The notes beneath the pieces are model-generated. The model made no database searches and had not been told where the DNA came from. It worked only from the letters and a program-made list of their open reading frames with translations. The position numbers and the translations under genes were made by a program. Shown here piece after piece: positions 8,501 through 17,315 of a DNA stretch of 64,000 bases; position 1 is the stretch's first letter, and each line of letters begins with the position of its first letter. Source of the DNA: JAJFJD01 sp965228425 (GTDB lineage Bacteria > Pseudomonadota > Alphaproteobacteria > UBA8366); the NCBI GenBank assembly GCA_965228425.1, contig OZ245815.1, forward strand, positions 3,596,001 to 3,660,000. The letters are read 5' to 3'.

Positions 8501-10270
8501 ATGACGGTCCTGCAAAAAGAAATCCGCACGGGAATCGCACAAAAGGTTCCGAATCCGACGATCCAGGGCCTTTACCGGAACTGGCAGTCGTTGTGCGTGG
8601 ACGGCCGTATGCCCTCCCCGGGGGATCTCAACCCCGCCAAACTCGATTGGTGCGACCAAAACCTGATGCTGCTGCGGCGCCTCGATGATGGCGATTTCGA
8701 ATATCTCTACTACGGGCTTGCGATCTCCTCGATCTCGAAATTCGATATGACCGGAAAGCGCGTGTCCGATTTCGACAGCGAAGTCGGCGAGTTCTTCCGC
8801 CAAAAATACATTGAATGCCTGGAGACGCGCCGACCGATCTATACAAAACATCACGGTCAGCATGCCGTCGCCGTGACCAGTTGGGAACGGCTGTTGATGC
8901 CGCTGGAGAGCGACACCGGCGAGTCCTACGTCCTAGCGTATAACCAACCGATCGAGCTACGCCATGAGCTTCTCGAAAGCGTGCTGGATTCCTCGACAAA
9001 CGGTATCGTCTTCTATCGCGCCGAACGGAACGATGACGGCGAACTGACCAGCTTCGAAGTCGCGACGATGAACCAAGCGGCGGAAGATATCCCGCTCTCC
9101 GGGACGGATACGTTGAAGGAAACGCACCTTTCCGCCACCACGAACTCGAAATTGTTTGGCCGGCTGCGGGACGTCGTTGAAACCGGAGACCCGCAAAGCT
9201 TCGAATTCGACACGGGATTTCACGGCATTGTTCTCAGCTACCGGATCAATGCAGCCAAGACGGGCGACGGCGTCACGGTCACGTTCACCGATATCACCGA
9301 ACTGGTCCGCCAGGCCCTGCAGGCGCGGACGCTGAACGTGGAGCTCGGCGAGAAGGCGACCGCCCTCGAGGAGTTGATCACCGCACTACAGGCGGAAGTC
9401 GCGGCCCGGAAACAGGCCGAAAACAAACTCGCCGTCGCCGCACAGGAATTGCGCCGGTCGAACCTCGAGTTGGAGGAATATGCTTCCCGCGCGTCGCACG
9501 ATCTGCGGGGGCCGCTGCGCAGCCTAAAGGAAGTCATCAGTTGGGTTGTCGAAGACATCGGCAACGAGAACGACGCGCATACCGCGGACAACCTAAAGCT
9601 TATGGACCGTATGACCGACCGGATGGACGCCTTGGTCACCAGCTTGCTGGATTACGCGCGCGCCGGCCAAACGAAGCAGACCGTCACCACGGTGGACTGC
9701 GGCGCGCTGTTCCGGGAATTGTTTGATATGACGGTCGGATCGCGAAAATTCAAACTCACGCTGCATGGCGAAATGCCGATACTGGAAACCGCTCGCACGC
9801 CACTGGAGCAGGTCTTCCGCAACCTGTTCGAGAACGCGATCAAGCACCACGACCGGGACACCGGCGCGATCGACATTTCTGTGCGCGAAACCACGGCGTT
9901 CTACGACTTTTCGGTTTCCGACGATGGGCCCGGTGTTCCCGCGGAACATCAAGACCGCGTCTTCGAAATGTTCCAGACCCTGCGGCCGCGTGACGATGTC
10001 GAGGGCAGCGGCATGGGGCTCGCGCTGGTCAAGAAGATCGTCAACGCGAAAGGCGGGGAAATCTGTATCGAATCAATCGAAGGTGCACGCGGCACCAGCT
10101 TTCACTTCCAATGGCCGAAAGAATGGACCGCGTCCAATGGTTTCGAGGCGACGCTCGAACCGGCCCAGGAGTCCAATGTTGGCTTGATGGGTGCGGTCGA
10201 CGCCCTCTCCGCGCAATTGGCCGTTTCATCGGCAAAAGACCAAATCGACGTCCGGAAAGGATTCCAATGA
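8501..10270 (+). CDS. Soluble PAS-domain sensor histidine kinase
   Basis: A 589-residue cytoplasmic histidine kinase with no membrane segment. Residues about 20-150 and 155-270 look like two PAS-like sensory domains, followed by a coiled coil near 275-325. The HisKA H-box YASRASHDLRGPLRSLKE carries the phosphorylated His333. The HATPase domain has the N-box FRNLFENAIKHHD, G1 SDDGPGVP, F-box FEMFQTL and G2 GSGMGLALVKKI. A tail of about 45 residues follows. The stop overlaps the start of the receiver gene (ATGA at 10267-10270), so both are coupled. The signal is unknown; the architecture resembles phytochrome-like or bacteriophytochrome-associated kinases without a GAF-PHY module. Confidence 0.92.
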   Translation: MTVLQKEIRTGIAQKVPNPTIQGLYRNWQSLCVDGRMPSPGDLNPAKLDWCDQNLMLLRRLDDGDFEYLYYGLAISSISKFDMTGKRVSDFDSEVGEFFRQKYIECLETRRPIYTKHHGQHAVAVTSWERLLMPLESDTGESYVLAYNQPIELRHELLESVLDSSTNGIVFYRAERNDDGELTSFEVATMNQAAEDIPLSGTDTLKETHLSATTNSKLFGRLRDVVETGDPQSFEFDTGFHGIVLSYRINAAKTGDGVTVTFTDITELVRQALQARTLNVELGEKATALEELITALQAEVAARKQAENKLAVAAQELRRSNLELEEYASRASHDLRGPLRSLKEVISWVVEDIGNENDAHTADNLKLMDRMTDRMDALVTSLLDYARAGQTKQTVTTVDCGALFRELFDMTVGSRKFKLTLHGEMPILETARTPLEQVFRNLFENAIKHHDRDTGAIDISVRETTAFYDFSVSDDGPGVPAEHQDRVFEMFQTLRPRDDVEGSGMGLALVKKIVNAKGGEICIESIEGARGTSFHFQWPKEWTASNGFEATLEPAQESNVGLMGAVDALSAQLAVSSAKDQIDVRKGFQ

Positions 10271-10647
10271 AAACGCGTGTACTTGTTATCGACGACGACG
10301 AAATCGATCGGACGGCCCTGAAGCGCAAACTCAAGAAGTGGCGCCGGCGCATCACCTTTCTAGAGGCCAAGGACCGTGACGAAGCCCTTCGGATCGTGAA
10401 CGAGGAATCCCCCGATGTGATTTTCTGCGACTGGGCCTTGGCCCCGTATCGCGACGGGTTGGAATTCGTCAGTTGGGTGCGCGAGCACGAAGCGGATAAC
10501 GATAACGCCACGCCGATCGTTATCGTATCCGGCTATCTCGATGAAACACTGGTATCGGACTCTATGCGTTGCGGCGCCAATGCCGCCCTCGAAAAACCGG
10601 TGGACCCGGAACAACTTCGATGGACGATGGACGACCTCGGCCTATAG
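10267..10647 (+). CDS. Single-domain response regulator (REC only)
   Basis: A 126-residue stand-alone receiver. The acidic pocket is IDDDEID (residues 8-14), the phosphoacceptor is Asp55 in VIFCDWAL, the switch Ser88 lies in VIVSGYLDE, and Lys110 lies in LEKPVDP. There is no output domain, so it must pass phosphate on or act by protein contact, as in phosphorelays. The open frame begins at 10111, but the first methionine of the REC fold is at 10267, where ATG overlaps the kinase stop. It is the obvious cognate partner of the kinase. Confidence 0.93.
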   Translation: MKTRVLVIDDDEIDRTALKRKLKKWRRRITFLEAKDRDEALRIVNEESPDVIFCDWALAPYRDGLEFVSWVREHEADNDNATPIVIVSGYLDETLVSDSMRCGANAALEKPVDPEQLRWTMDDLGL

Positions 10648-10654
10648 GCGGACG

Positions 10655-11758
10655 TCACTCCCACGGAAACAGGGAAACGTGTATCACGCCTTCACTGGCG
10701 CCCACGGCCTTGATGGCCTTGTCCGTATCCTTCAACCCGTACCGGTGAGTCGTGATCAGATCGAGCGGGAATCGGTCCGACGTAAGTTGTTCCAGCGCCA
10801 ATTCGCAGGACTGATAGTTATGCCCCCGCGCGCTCTTGATTGTGATGTATTTGTTGGTGACCTTGCCTACCGGGAAATCGGGAAAGGTCTGCAACTCGCC
10901 CTGCAGCAATAGCGTACCGCCCTTGCGCTTCAATGAATCGATACCAAGCGGGATCGGTTTCGTGCCGCCGCCCGCGGTACAATCCAACGCCACATCGACG
11001 CCATCGCCGCCGGTTATGTCCATGATCCGCTCGAGCGGGTCTTCCCGGTCCACGTTGATCACATGATCGGCCCCGAGCTCCTGCGCCACGTGCAGGCGCG
11101 CCTCGTCTTTGTCCGTGCCCGTGACGATGATCAGCGACGCACCCGCCTGACGGCATGCAACGGTCTGCGACAAGCCCTGCTGCCCCGGTCCCTGGACCAG
11201 CACGGCCGAATTGTAGCCGACCTCGCAATCGAACAACGCCCATTGAACGCCATTGGCCATCGGCGTGACGATGCTCGCCAGTTCCGGCGTTATACCCCGC
11301 GGCACCTTATGCACGATCGCGTTCCAGGGCAGGTACATGTATTGCGAAAACCCGCCCCAAAGATAAGGCGGGTTGTCCGACGTGGTATAGCCGTACCGCC
11401 GTGCCTCGGGATTGCGGCGCCAATCGGTGGCGGCGCATAGCCGGTAATCGCCCTGATGGCACCATTCGCATTGCAGACACGGCAGGTAATGCTCGACGAA
11501 GACGAGATCGCCTTCCTTCACCCCCTTGCGTTCCTGGAAGGTGCGCCGCGCCTTGACGATCGTGCCGATATTCTCGTGCCCCATGATGACCGGCGAGTCG
11601 ATCGGCGGTTTGGCGTAGAATTTTACATCCGTGCCGCAAATACCAGCCGCTTCCATGCGCAGGAGCGCACCGTCTTCGGGAATATCGGGCATCGGAAACT
11701 CGCGCAATTCGGTCTGATGCGCGCCTGTCCGGACCGCCGCCAACACTTGTTCCGCCAT
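10655..11758 (-). CDS. Zinc-dependent alcohol dehydrogenase (MDR superfamily)
   Basis: A 367-residue medium-chain dehydrogenase/reductase. The catalytic zinc ligands lie in GICGTDVKFY and GHENIGTI. The structural zinc site has the pattern C-x2-C-x2-C-x7-C in PCLQCEWCHQGDYRLC (about residues 97-112). The nucleotide-binding motif VLVQGPGQQGLSQT is near residue 185, with a slightly altered glycine pattern (GPGQQG). It converges with the response regulator, seven bases apart. A 69-base gap separates it from the Rieske ferredoxin upstream on the same strand, so both may share a transcript. The substrate is unknown. Confidence 0.9.
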   Translation of the reverse strand: MAEQVLAAVRTGAHQTELREFPMPDIPEDGALLRMEAAGICGTDVKFYAKPPIDSPVIMGHENIGTIVKARRTFQERKGVKEGDLVFVEHYLPCLQCEWCHQGDYRLCAATDWRRNPEARRYGYTTSDNPPYLWGGFSQYMYLPWNAIVHKVPRGITPELASIVTPMANGVQWALFDCEVGYNSAVLVQGPGQQGLSQTVACRQAGASLIIVTGTDKDEARLHVAQELGADHVINVDREDPLERIMDITGGDGVDVALDCTAGGGTKPIPLGIDSLKRKGGTLLLQGELQTFPDFPVGKVTNKYITIKSARGHNYQSCELALEQLTSDRFPLDLITTHRYGLKDTDKAIKAVGASEGVIHVSLFPWE

Positions 11759-11827
11759 GATCGATGCCTCTTCAAATGACCCGTCCGGTCATTCTAGTAC
11801 GAGATGCGATCGAGCGAGAAACGGCGA

Positions 11828-12145
11828 TTAAGGCGCGATCAGCACACGGCCGCCGCTTACCGTCACCGCATAGGTCTTGATCGGGACATAGCAGGGCGGC
11901 TTCACGACCTCCCCGGTGCGGATGTCGAAACATCCCGCATGGAAATCGCACTCGACCACGAATCCGTCTAAGAAGCCTTCCGACAATGAGCCGGGACCGT
12001 GGGTGCAAAGGTCGTCCGTCACATAGAATTCGCCATCGACATGGTACACCGCGACGGTGAGGTCGCCCGCCTCGACCTTCAACGCCTCGCCGTCGCCGAC
12101 ATCCGCCGTCGCACATAGGTCGATCAACGTCTCCGCCTTGCTCAT
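11828..12145 (-). CDS. Rieske [2Fe-2S] ferredoxin (oxygenase electron-transfer component)
   Basis: A 105-residue Rieske ferredoxin of the type that feeds electrons to non-haem iron oxygenases. The cluster ligands are C-x-H in DLCTHGPGSL and C-x2-H in VECDFHAGCFD. The frame is open to 12229, but GGGGA before the ATG at 12145 and the usual N-terminus MSKAETLIDLC favour the shorter form. It is divergent from the Rieske oxygenase at 12330, with the shared promoter region between. That geometry makes the oxygenase its likely partner; no ferredoxin reductase gene is nearby. Confidence 0.87.
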   Translation of the reverse strand: MSKAETLIDLCATADVGDGEALKVEAGDLTVAVYHVDGEFYVTDDLCTHGPGSLSEGFLDGFVVECDFHAGCFDIRTGEVVKPPCYVPIKTYAVTVSGGRVLIAP

Positions 12146-12329
12146 TCCCGATATCCCCGCTTTGCGCCGCAACCGCGCGAACTCGCCCAACCGCATGGGT
12201 TTTGCCATAATCGGACGCACGATCCGCATGGCAACACCACCGACCCGTTATTATCGGACATGTGGTTGCGGTCAAGCTGACAGCCTTCCGGCGGAATCCG
12301 TATGCCGGAACCGAACGAGAGAGATACCC

Positions 12330-13616
12330 ATGCTGCGCAACGACGTGAACGACCTTCTGACCCAAACCGGCCCGGGAACGCCCATGGGCGACATGTTCCG
12401 CCGGTACTGGTTGCCGGTGCTCCTGGCGGAGGAACTGCCGGAGAACGACTGCCCGCCCGTGCGTGTTCAGTTGCTTTCGGAGCGTTTGATCGCCTTTCGC
12501 GATACCGGCGGCCAATACGGTCTGATCGATGAATTCTGTGCCCACCGGCGGGTCTCGCTCTGGTTCGGCCGCAACGAGGAGCACGGCATCCGCTGCCCCT
12601 ATCACGGCTGGAAATACGACGTGACGGGGCAATGCGTCGACGTGCCGTCCGAACCGGTGGAAAGCGGGTTCTGCGACAGGATTAAGCTCACCGCCTATCC
12701 ACTTGTAAAAATTGGCGACATTCTCTGGGCCTACATGGGTCCCAAGGAACACCAGCCACCCCTGCCTGAATGGGAATTCGCCCTTGTGCCGCCGGAACAG
12801 ACCTACACGTCCAAACGCCTGCAGGAATGCAATTGGCTGCAGGCGATGGAGGGCGGCATCGATTCGAGCCATGTCTCCTGGCTGCACGGATCCAGCCTGA
12901 AGGCCGATCCGCTTTTCGTGGCGTCGAAAGGCAACGACTACAACCTCAACGACGCCAAACCGATGTTCGACGTCGTCGAAAATGACGGCGGCTTGTTCAT
13001 CGGAGCCCGGCGGAACGCGGAGGACGGAAAATACTATTGGCGAATCACCCCCTGGGTCATGCCGTGCTTCACCATGATCCCGCCGCGCGCCGATCATCCG
13101 ATCCATGGCCATTTCTGGACCCCGATCGACGACGAAAATTGCTGGGCCTGGAGCTACGACTTTCATCCGGTCCGCGCGCTGACGCCGGAAGAGCGCCAAG
13201 CAATGATCGACGGGCACGGAATCCATTCCAAGAATATTCCGGGCACGTACCGACCGGTCGCCAACAGGGACAACGACTACCTGATCGACCGCGCCGCGCA
13301 GAAGGCCGGCACCACCTATAGCGGCGTCGAAGGGATCGCCATCCAGGACGCATCGCTGCAGGAGAGTATGGGGCCGATCGTCGACCGCTCGAGGGAGAAT
13401 CTGGTTTCGACCGACAACGGCATCATCATGGCGCGACGGCGGTTACAGAAGGCCGCCATCGCCCTGCGCGACGAAGGCATTTCCCCGCCGGGGGTCGATC
13501 CGGCGCATCAACGCGTCCGGTCCGCCGCGGTCGTCCTGCCGCCGGACCAGGCCTTCCAGGAGGCCTGCCGCGAGGAACTGACCGCCCGGCCGGGCGTGGC
13601 GATGGCGACTGTCTAA
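12330..13616 (+). CDS. Aromatic ring-hydroxylating oxygenase, Rieske alpha subunit
   Basis: A 428-residue oxygenase of the phthalate-dioxygenase type (single alpha subunit). The Rieske centre is CAHRRVSLWFGRN followed by RCPYHGWKYD (C-x-H and C-x2-H). The mononuclear iron site is GIDSSHVSWLHGS, with the two histidines four residues apart. The frame is open from 12057, but the family N-terminus MLRNDVNDLLTQTGPGTPMG begins at the ATG at 12330. The longer frame also overlaps the divergent ferredoxin gene. It should hydroxylate or O-demethylate an aromatic acid; the substrate is unknown. A glutathione transferase gene converges on its end. Confidence 0.92.
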   Translation: MLRNDVNDLLTQTGPGTPMGDMFRRYWLPVLLAEELPENDCPPVRVQLLSERLIAFRDTGGQYGLIDEFCAHRRVSLWFGRNEEHGIRCPYHGWKYDVTGQCVDVPSEPVESGFCDRIKLTAYPLVKIGDILWAYMGPKEHQPPLPEWEFALVPPEQTYTSKRLQECNWLQAMEGGIDSSHVSWLHGSSLKADPLFVASKGNDYNLNDAKPMFDVVENDGGLFIGARRNAEDGKYYWRITPWVMPCFTMIPPRADHPIHGHFWTPIDDENCWAWSYDFHPVRALTPEERQAMIDGHGIHSKNIPGTYRPVANRDNDYLIDRAAQKAGTTYSGVEGIAIQDASLQESMGPIVDRSRENLVSTDNGIIMARRRLQKAAIALRDEGISPPGVDPAHQRVRSAAVVLPPDQAFQEACREELTARPGVAMATV

Positions 13617-13623
13617 CCTGACG

Positions 13624-14295
13624 CTATGCCAGATGATTTTCTTTCGGCGCAATATGCCGCCGAAACGCTTCACGTTCCCCAAGGCGCTTCAGCCATGCCG
13701 CCAGTTGAGGCAACGCCGGACACGGCTGACCGAAGCAATACCAGCGGTAAACCGCTGCGCCCGGCGGGATATCGCCGATCGTGAAGCCCGCACCTGCCAC
13801 ATACGGCCGGTCGGCCAGATGCCGATCGAGAAGCTGGAGCCACGGCAGGATCGTGTCGCACGCCACGGCGACATTCTTCTCGCTTCGTTGATCGGCCGCC
13901 AACCGCACCAATTCCATCACGAGAATATGCAGGACGGGCTCCAGCCTGGCGCCGGTCCATTCCATCCATTGGCTGGCAAGTCCGAGGGTTTCGAGACTAT
14001 CGCCATAAAGTTTTTTCGGCGCATATTTCTGCGCCAGATAGCGGACGATGACATTCGATTCCCAGAGCACGAACCCCTCGTCATCTATCGTCGGAACCGT
14101 CCCGTTCGGGTTCATCTTCCGATATTCCGGTGTATCGACGACACCGTATGCCTCGCCGCCGCCCGAGACATGACCGTCCGGCCCCATGGTCGCGCTGGCG
14201 AGAATCAACTCGAACGGCAGACCGGCTTCGGCACAGGCCCATAAAACGCGCTGCGTGTGGATAGAGTTGGGACGCCCCCAAATCCGGAGTGTCAT
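13624..14295 (-). CDS. Glutathione S-transferase family protein
   Basis: A 223-residue GST. The N-terminal thioredoxin fold starts MTLRIWGRPNSIHTQRVLW, where a serine (NS) is positioned as the likely glutathione-activating residue. The glutathione-binding segment MNPNGTVPTIDDEGFVLWES has the cis-proline and E-S pair. The alpha-helical C-terminal domain includes VAGAGFTIGDIPPG with the N-capping Asp. An insert of glycines (SGGGEAYGVVDTPE, about residues 44-58) lengthens the region after strand 2. It converges with the Rieske oxygenase seven bases away and could serve the same catabolic route, but that is inference. Confidence 0.9.
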   Translation of the reverse strand: MTLRIWGRPNSIHTQRVLWACAEAGLPFELILASATMGPDGHVSGGGEAYGVVDTPEYRKMNPNGTVPTIDDEGFVLWESNVIVRYLAQKYAPKKLYGDSLETLGLASQWMEWTGARLEPVLHILVMELVRLAADQRSEKNVAVACDTILPWLQLLDRHLADRPYVAGAGFTIGDIPPGAAVYRWYCFGQPCPALPQLAAWLKRLGEREAFRRHIAPKENHLA

Positions 14296-14485
14296 TTTCT
14301 CGACCTTTCGATGATTTGGGCCGCGCGACGAAATCTCGGAAATCTAAGTGCTCGATCGAGTGGCATCGAAACTTCCCGCCGGTACCGATTGCCAATCCAC
14401 CCGAAAATCGACCGGCTGGGGCCGACGAATAGTCGTGGTTGTCCGCATTACCCCGTTCCGTCACCCGTTCTGCGAAAGGATCTCT

Positions 14486-15304
14486 TCACACCACCGTCAC
14501 GCCCTTGGGATCGAAGTCGGGCGTTGGGTAGTGCGGGTCCATATCCTCCAACGTCAGGCGCACCAAGCGGGCGACCACGGCGTTGCGGTACCAGTTCCGG
14601 TCCGCCGGAATGACGAACCACGGCGCCCATGCCGTCGAGCAGCGTTCGAGCATGATCTCGAAGGCGTCTTGGTATTGATCCCAAAGCGCCCGTTCGTCCA
14701 AGTCCCGCTGATTGAATTTCCAGCGCTTTTCCGGAATATCGACCCGCTCTTGAAGCCTTTCCCGCTGTTCCTCCTTGGAAACCTGCAAATAGATTTTGAC
14801 GATCCGGGTGCCGTAAGAACTGAGCAGTTTCTCGAATTCGTTGATCTGCCCGTACCGCGCCTCAAGGATTTCGTCGTCGACGAGGCCGTGCACCCGCACG
14901 ACAAGGACATCTTCATAGTGCGATCGGTTGAAGATCGCGATTTCCCCCTTCGCCGGCACTTTCTGATGCACACGCCACAAAAAGTCGTGGGACAACTCTT
15001 CCGGTGTCGGTTTCTTGAAGCTGTGTGCGCGAATTCCCAACGGGTCGACCGGGCCAAAGACCTTGCGAATGGTCCCGTCTTTGCCGGCGGCGTCCGTCGC
15101 CTGGAATACGAGGAGAAGGGATTGTTCGCCCTCGGCGATGAGACGGTCCTGAAGTTTATCTATGGCCTCGGTGTCCTTGCGGAGCGACTTCTCGGCCGCG
15201 TCCCGATCTTCAAAGTAACTCGTATCCCTAAGATCATTCTTGGACAGATCGGGACGGGATTCCGGCGTAACCGCAAACATTTCGGCGAAGGTCTTTAGGC
15301 TCAT
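14486..15304 (-). CDS. ppk2: Polyphosphate kinase 2 family protein
   Basis: A 272-residue PPK2 that transfers phosphate between polyphosphate and nucleotides. The Walker A-like loop is FQATDAAGKDGTIRK and the Walker B/lid region IAIFNRSHYEDVLVVRVH. The size and the aspartate in AGKDGT match single-domain PPK2 enzymes that act on nucleoside mono- or diphosphates. A TTG lies four codons upstream at 15316; the ATG at 15304 is preferred. About 190 bases without a gene separate it from the GST gene. Confidence 0.92.
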   Translation of the reverse strand: MSLKTFAEMFAVTPESRPDLSKNDLRDTSYFEDRDAAEKSLRKDTEAIDKLQDRLIAEGEQSLLLVFQATDAAGKDGTIRKVFGPVDPLGIRAHSFKKPTPEELSHDFLWRVHQKVPAKGEIAIFNRSHYEDVLVVRVHGLVDDEILEARYGQINEFEKLLSSYGTRIVKIYLQVSKEEQRERLQERVDIPEKRWKFNQRDLDERALWDQYQDAFEIMLERCSTAWAPWFVIPADRNWYRNAVVARLVRLTLEDMDPHYPTPDFDPKGVTVV

Positions 15305-15668
15305 AATTCGGCTCAATTCTCGCTTGGACGCTCTACTATGGCGTCAACGGACAGTGGGGATGATCGATACACGGATATGAATTCGCACTTTACTGCCAGG
15401 GACGGGCTTTCATTTCCACAAATTGGCCCTTTGATTGATCTAGGACCGACAGGACCGATTGACCGGCGCTGAGCGGAGATTTCCCGTCGCCGGAGACATC
15501 GACCCCTTTATCATAGCGGTATTCGGGTGTCGGTTTATTTTGTAGTGTGCGGTTGCTGTGATTTCCTTGGGTAGCAAATGCGGATATGAACCATTGGAAT
15601 TCCACCCTTCGCATCCACGAAGCGATGATCGCGGAACAACACAATTCAAATCATAAAGTTAGCGGAGA
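15305..15668. other. Gene-free, lower-GC stretch between ppk2 and the PaaK-like gene
   Basis: This 364-base region is visibly poorer in GC than its neighbours. It must hold the divergent promoters of ppk2 and the PaaK-like gene. A minus-strand frame at 15390-15644 (84 codons, TTG start) is open but has no ribosome-binding site and no family I recognise. No riboswitch or terminator hairpin stands out. Confidence 0.4.
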
Positions 15669-17060
15669 ATGACCCCGCCAAGCCAGACCGACTTGCTGAC
15701 CGGCGTCTACACCCGGTTGCCGATCGCCCTTCAAAATGCGGCATTGACGGCGTTCGGTCACTATGTCCGAAAGACTCGGTACAATAGAGCCTACACGGAC
15801 CTATTCAACGATGTCGTCGCGCGGGATTCCTGGCCTGCCGAGCGGCTCCGCGACTTTTTGAACCGCCGCGTTTCCGCTTTCGTGCACCATGCCGCGACCA
15901 CCGTACCCTATTATCGCGGCCTGTTCGCCCGGGAAGGCATCGACCCGCGTTCGATAACCTCCATCGACGATTTATCCAATCTTCCTCTACTCGACAAACA
16001 CACAGTCCAGGACCGACTGGCCGACTTCGTCTCGGAGGCGTTTCCGAGAAACCGGCTGCTGTCGAATGAAACGAGCGGCTCGACCGGCACGGGGCTGACG
16101 TTTTTCATGACGAGACAGGCCAACCGCGAACAATGGGCGGTTTGGTGGCGGCACAGGCTCCGCCATGGCATTACGCTCGGTACGCCTGCCGCAATATTCC
16201 GGGGGATCGCACTGGTTCCAATCGACCAAGATAGGCCACCATTTTGGCGCACCAACGGCGCGGAGAGCCAACTGTACGTCAGCGGGAATCACATAAACGA
16301 GGACACCGCCGGCCCAATTGTGGATGAGCTCAGCCGCCGAAACATACCTTGGCTGCACGGAAACCCTTCCGCGATATCCCTCTTGGCCTCCCTCATGATC
16401 GATGCGGGCCGGCGTCTCGATCATCCGCTCCGATGGATTACGCTCGGCTCCGAGCAAGTGCTGGATCATCAACGCGATAAAATCGAAACCGCGTTCGGGG
16501 TTCGGCCGACACAGCATTATGGGGTGGCCGAGGCAATCGGGAACATCTCGGAAGATCCGGACGGAGTTCTGTACGTTGACGAGGATTTCGCCGCGGTCGA
16601 GTTCCTGGAGACGAACGAACCCGGCGTCGCCGCCGTCATCGGAACGAACTTGTCGAATCCGGCATTTCCGCTCTTGCGCTACAAAGCAGAAGATACCGTT
16701 GAGGTCGACGGCGGCCGAGACCCGCGCGGACGGCGTCGCGTGGAGAGCATTAACGGCCGGACCGACGACTATATCCTCTTGCCCAACGGGTCGAAGATCG
16801 GGCGGCTGGATTTCCTCTTCAAAGGGCAGCGCAACGTTCGCGAGGCCCAAATTCGGCAAGCTCGCGTCGGCAGTCTGACCCTAAAGATTGTTCGGGGGCC
16901 GTCCTATTGCGATGAAGATGAAGCCAAAATTCAAGCGATCGCGCGGGCCCGGATCAGCGCGGATACAAAGATCGCGTTCGACTATGTCGATGCGATCGAG
17001 CGAACGAACCGCGGCAAGATGAACTTTGTCGTATCCGCGCTAAAAGACGGGAAGTTGTAA
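15669..17060 (+). CDS. PaaK/CapK-like adenylate-forming enzyme
   Basis: A 463-residue member of the phenylacetate-CoA ligase / coenzyme F390 synthetase / CapK branch of AMP-forming enzymes. The phosphate loop is NETSGSTGTGLTFF (about residue 134). The adenine-site motif is HYGVAEAIGNISED and the hinge/ribose-binding region INGRTDDYILLPNGSKIG. The C-terminal lysine motif NRGKMNFVVS is conserved. GCGGAGA precedes the ATG. CapK-like proteins often serve polysaccharide decoration, but no glycan genes are near. It sits alone between ppk2 and tRNA-Pro, which raises the possibility of a small acquired segment. The acid substrate cannot be named. Confidence 0.85.
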   Translation: MTPPSQTDLLTGVYTRLPIALQNAALTAFGHYVRKTRYNRAYTDLFNDVVARDSWPAERLRDFLNRRVSAFVHHAATTVPYYRGLFAREGIDPRSITSIDDLSNLPLLDKHTVQDRLADFVSEAFPRNRLLSNETSGSTGTGLTFFMTRQANREQWAVWWRHRLRHGITLGTPAAIFRGIALVPIDQDRPPFWRTNGAESQLYVSGNHINEDTAGPIVDELSRRNIPWLHGNPSAISLLASLMIDAGRRLDHPLRWITLGSEQVLDHQRDKIETAFGVRPTQHYGVAEAIGNISEDPDGVLYVDEDFAAVEFLETNEPGVAAVIGTNLSNPAFPLLRYKAEDTVEVDGGRDPRGRRRVESINGRTDDYILLPNGSKIGRLDFLFKGQRNVREAQIRQARVGSLTLKIVRGPSYCDEDEAKIQAIARARISADTKIAFDYVDAIERTNRGKMNFVVSALKDGKL

Positions 17061-17164
17061 CGCGTTGTTCGGCACCACGGAACGTCTCCCTCCTTACACA
17101 CACCGGAGGATCATGCCGGGCTCAATACAGGTGAAAAGGATAGGTCACAGAGTGTTTCGAAAAA

Positions 17165-17241
17165 TGGTCGGAGCGGCAGGATTTGAACCTACGACCCCTT
17201 CACCCCCAGTGAAGTGCGCTACCAGGCTGCGCTACGCTCCG
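17165..17241 (-). tRNA. tRNA-Pro (anticodon GGG)
   Basis: A 77-base tRNA with the 3' CCA encoded. The acceptor stem CGGAGCG pairs perfectly with CGCTCCG. The D stem is GCGC/GCGC. The anticodon stem CTTCA/TGAAG encloses the loop CTGGGGG, giving anticodon GGG at 17205-17207. The T arm GTAGG-TTCAAAT-CCTGC is intact. It lies downstream of the merR gene on the same strand. Confidence 0.97.
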
Positions 17242-17315
17242 TCCGACCTGAAATGCCCCCGCTCTGCAAGGGCGGCGGCACTCTAGCGCCGGGGATCGCC
17301 CGACGCAATCGGCGA

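Noticed and set aside
11772..13226. 484-codon minus-strand frame
   Set aside because: Runs opposite the Rieske oxygenase and out of frame with the Rieske ferredoxin; no recognisable domain.
15390..15644. 84-codon minus-strand frame in the gap before the PaaK-like gene
   Set aside because: TTG start, no ribosome-binding site, no family recognised; kept only as a remark on the gap.
17061..17164. CCTCC/GGAGG pairing downstream of the PaaK-like gene
   Set aside because: Short stem, no T-tract; not a credible terminator.
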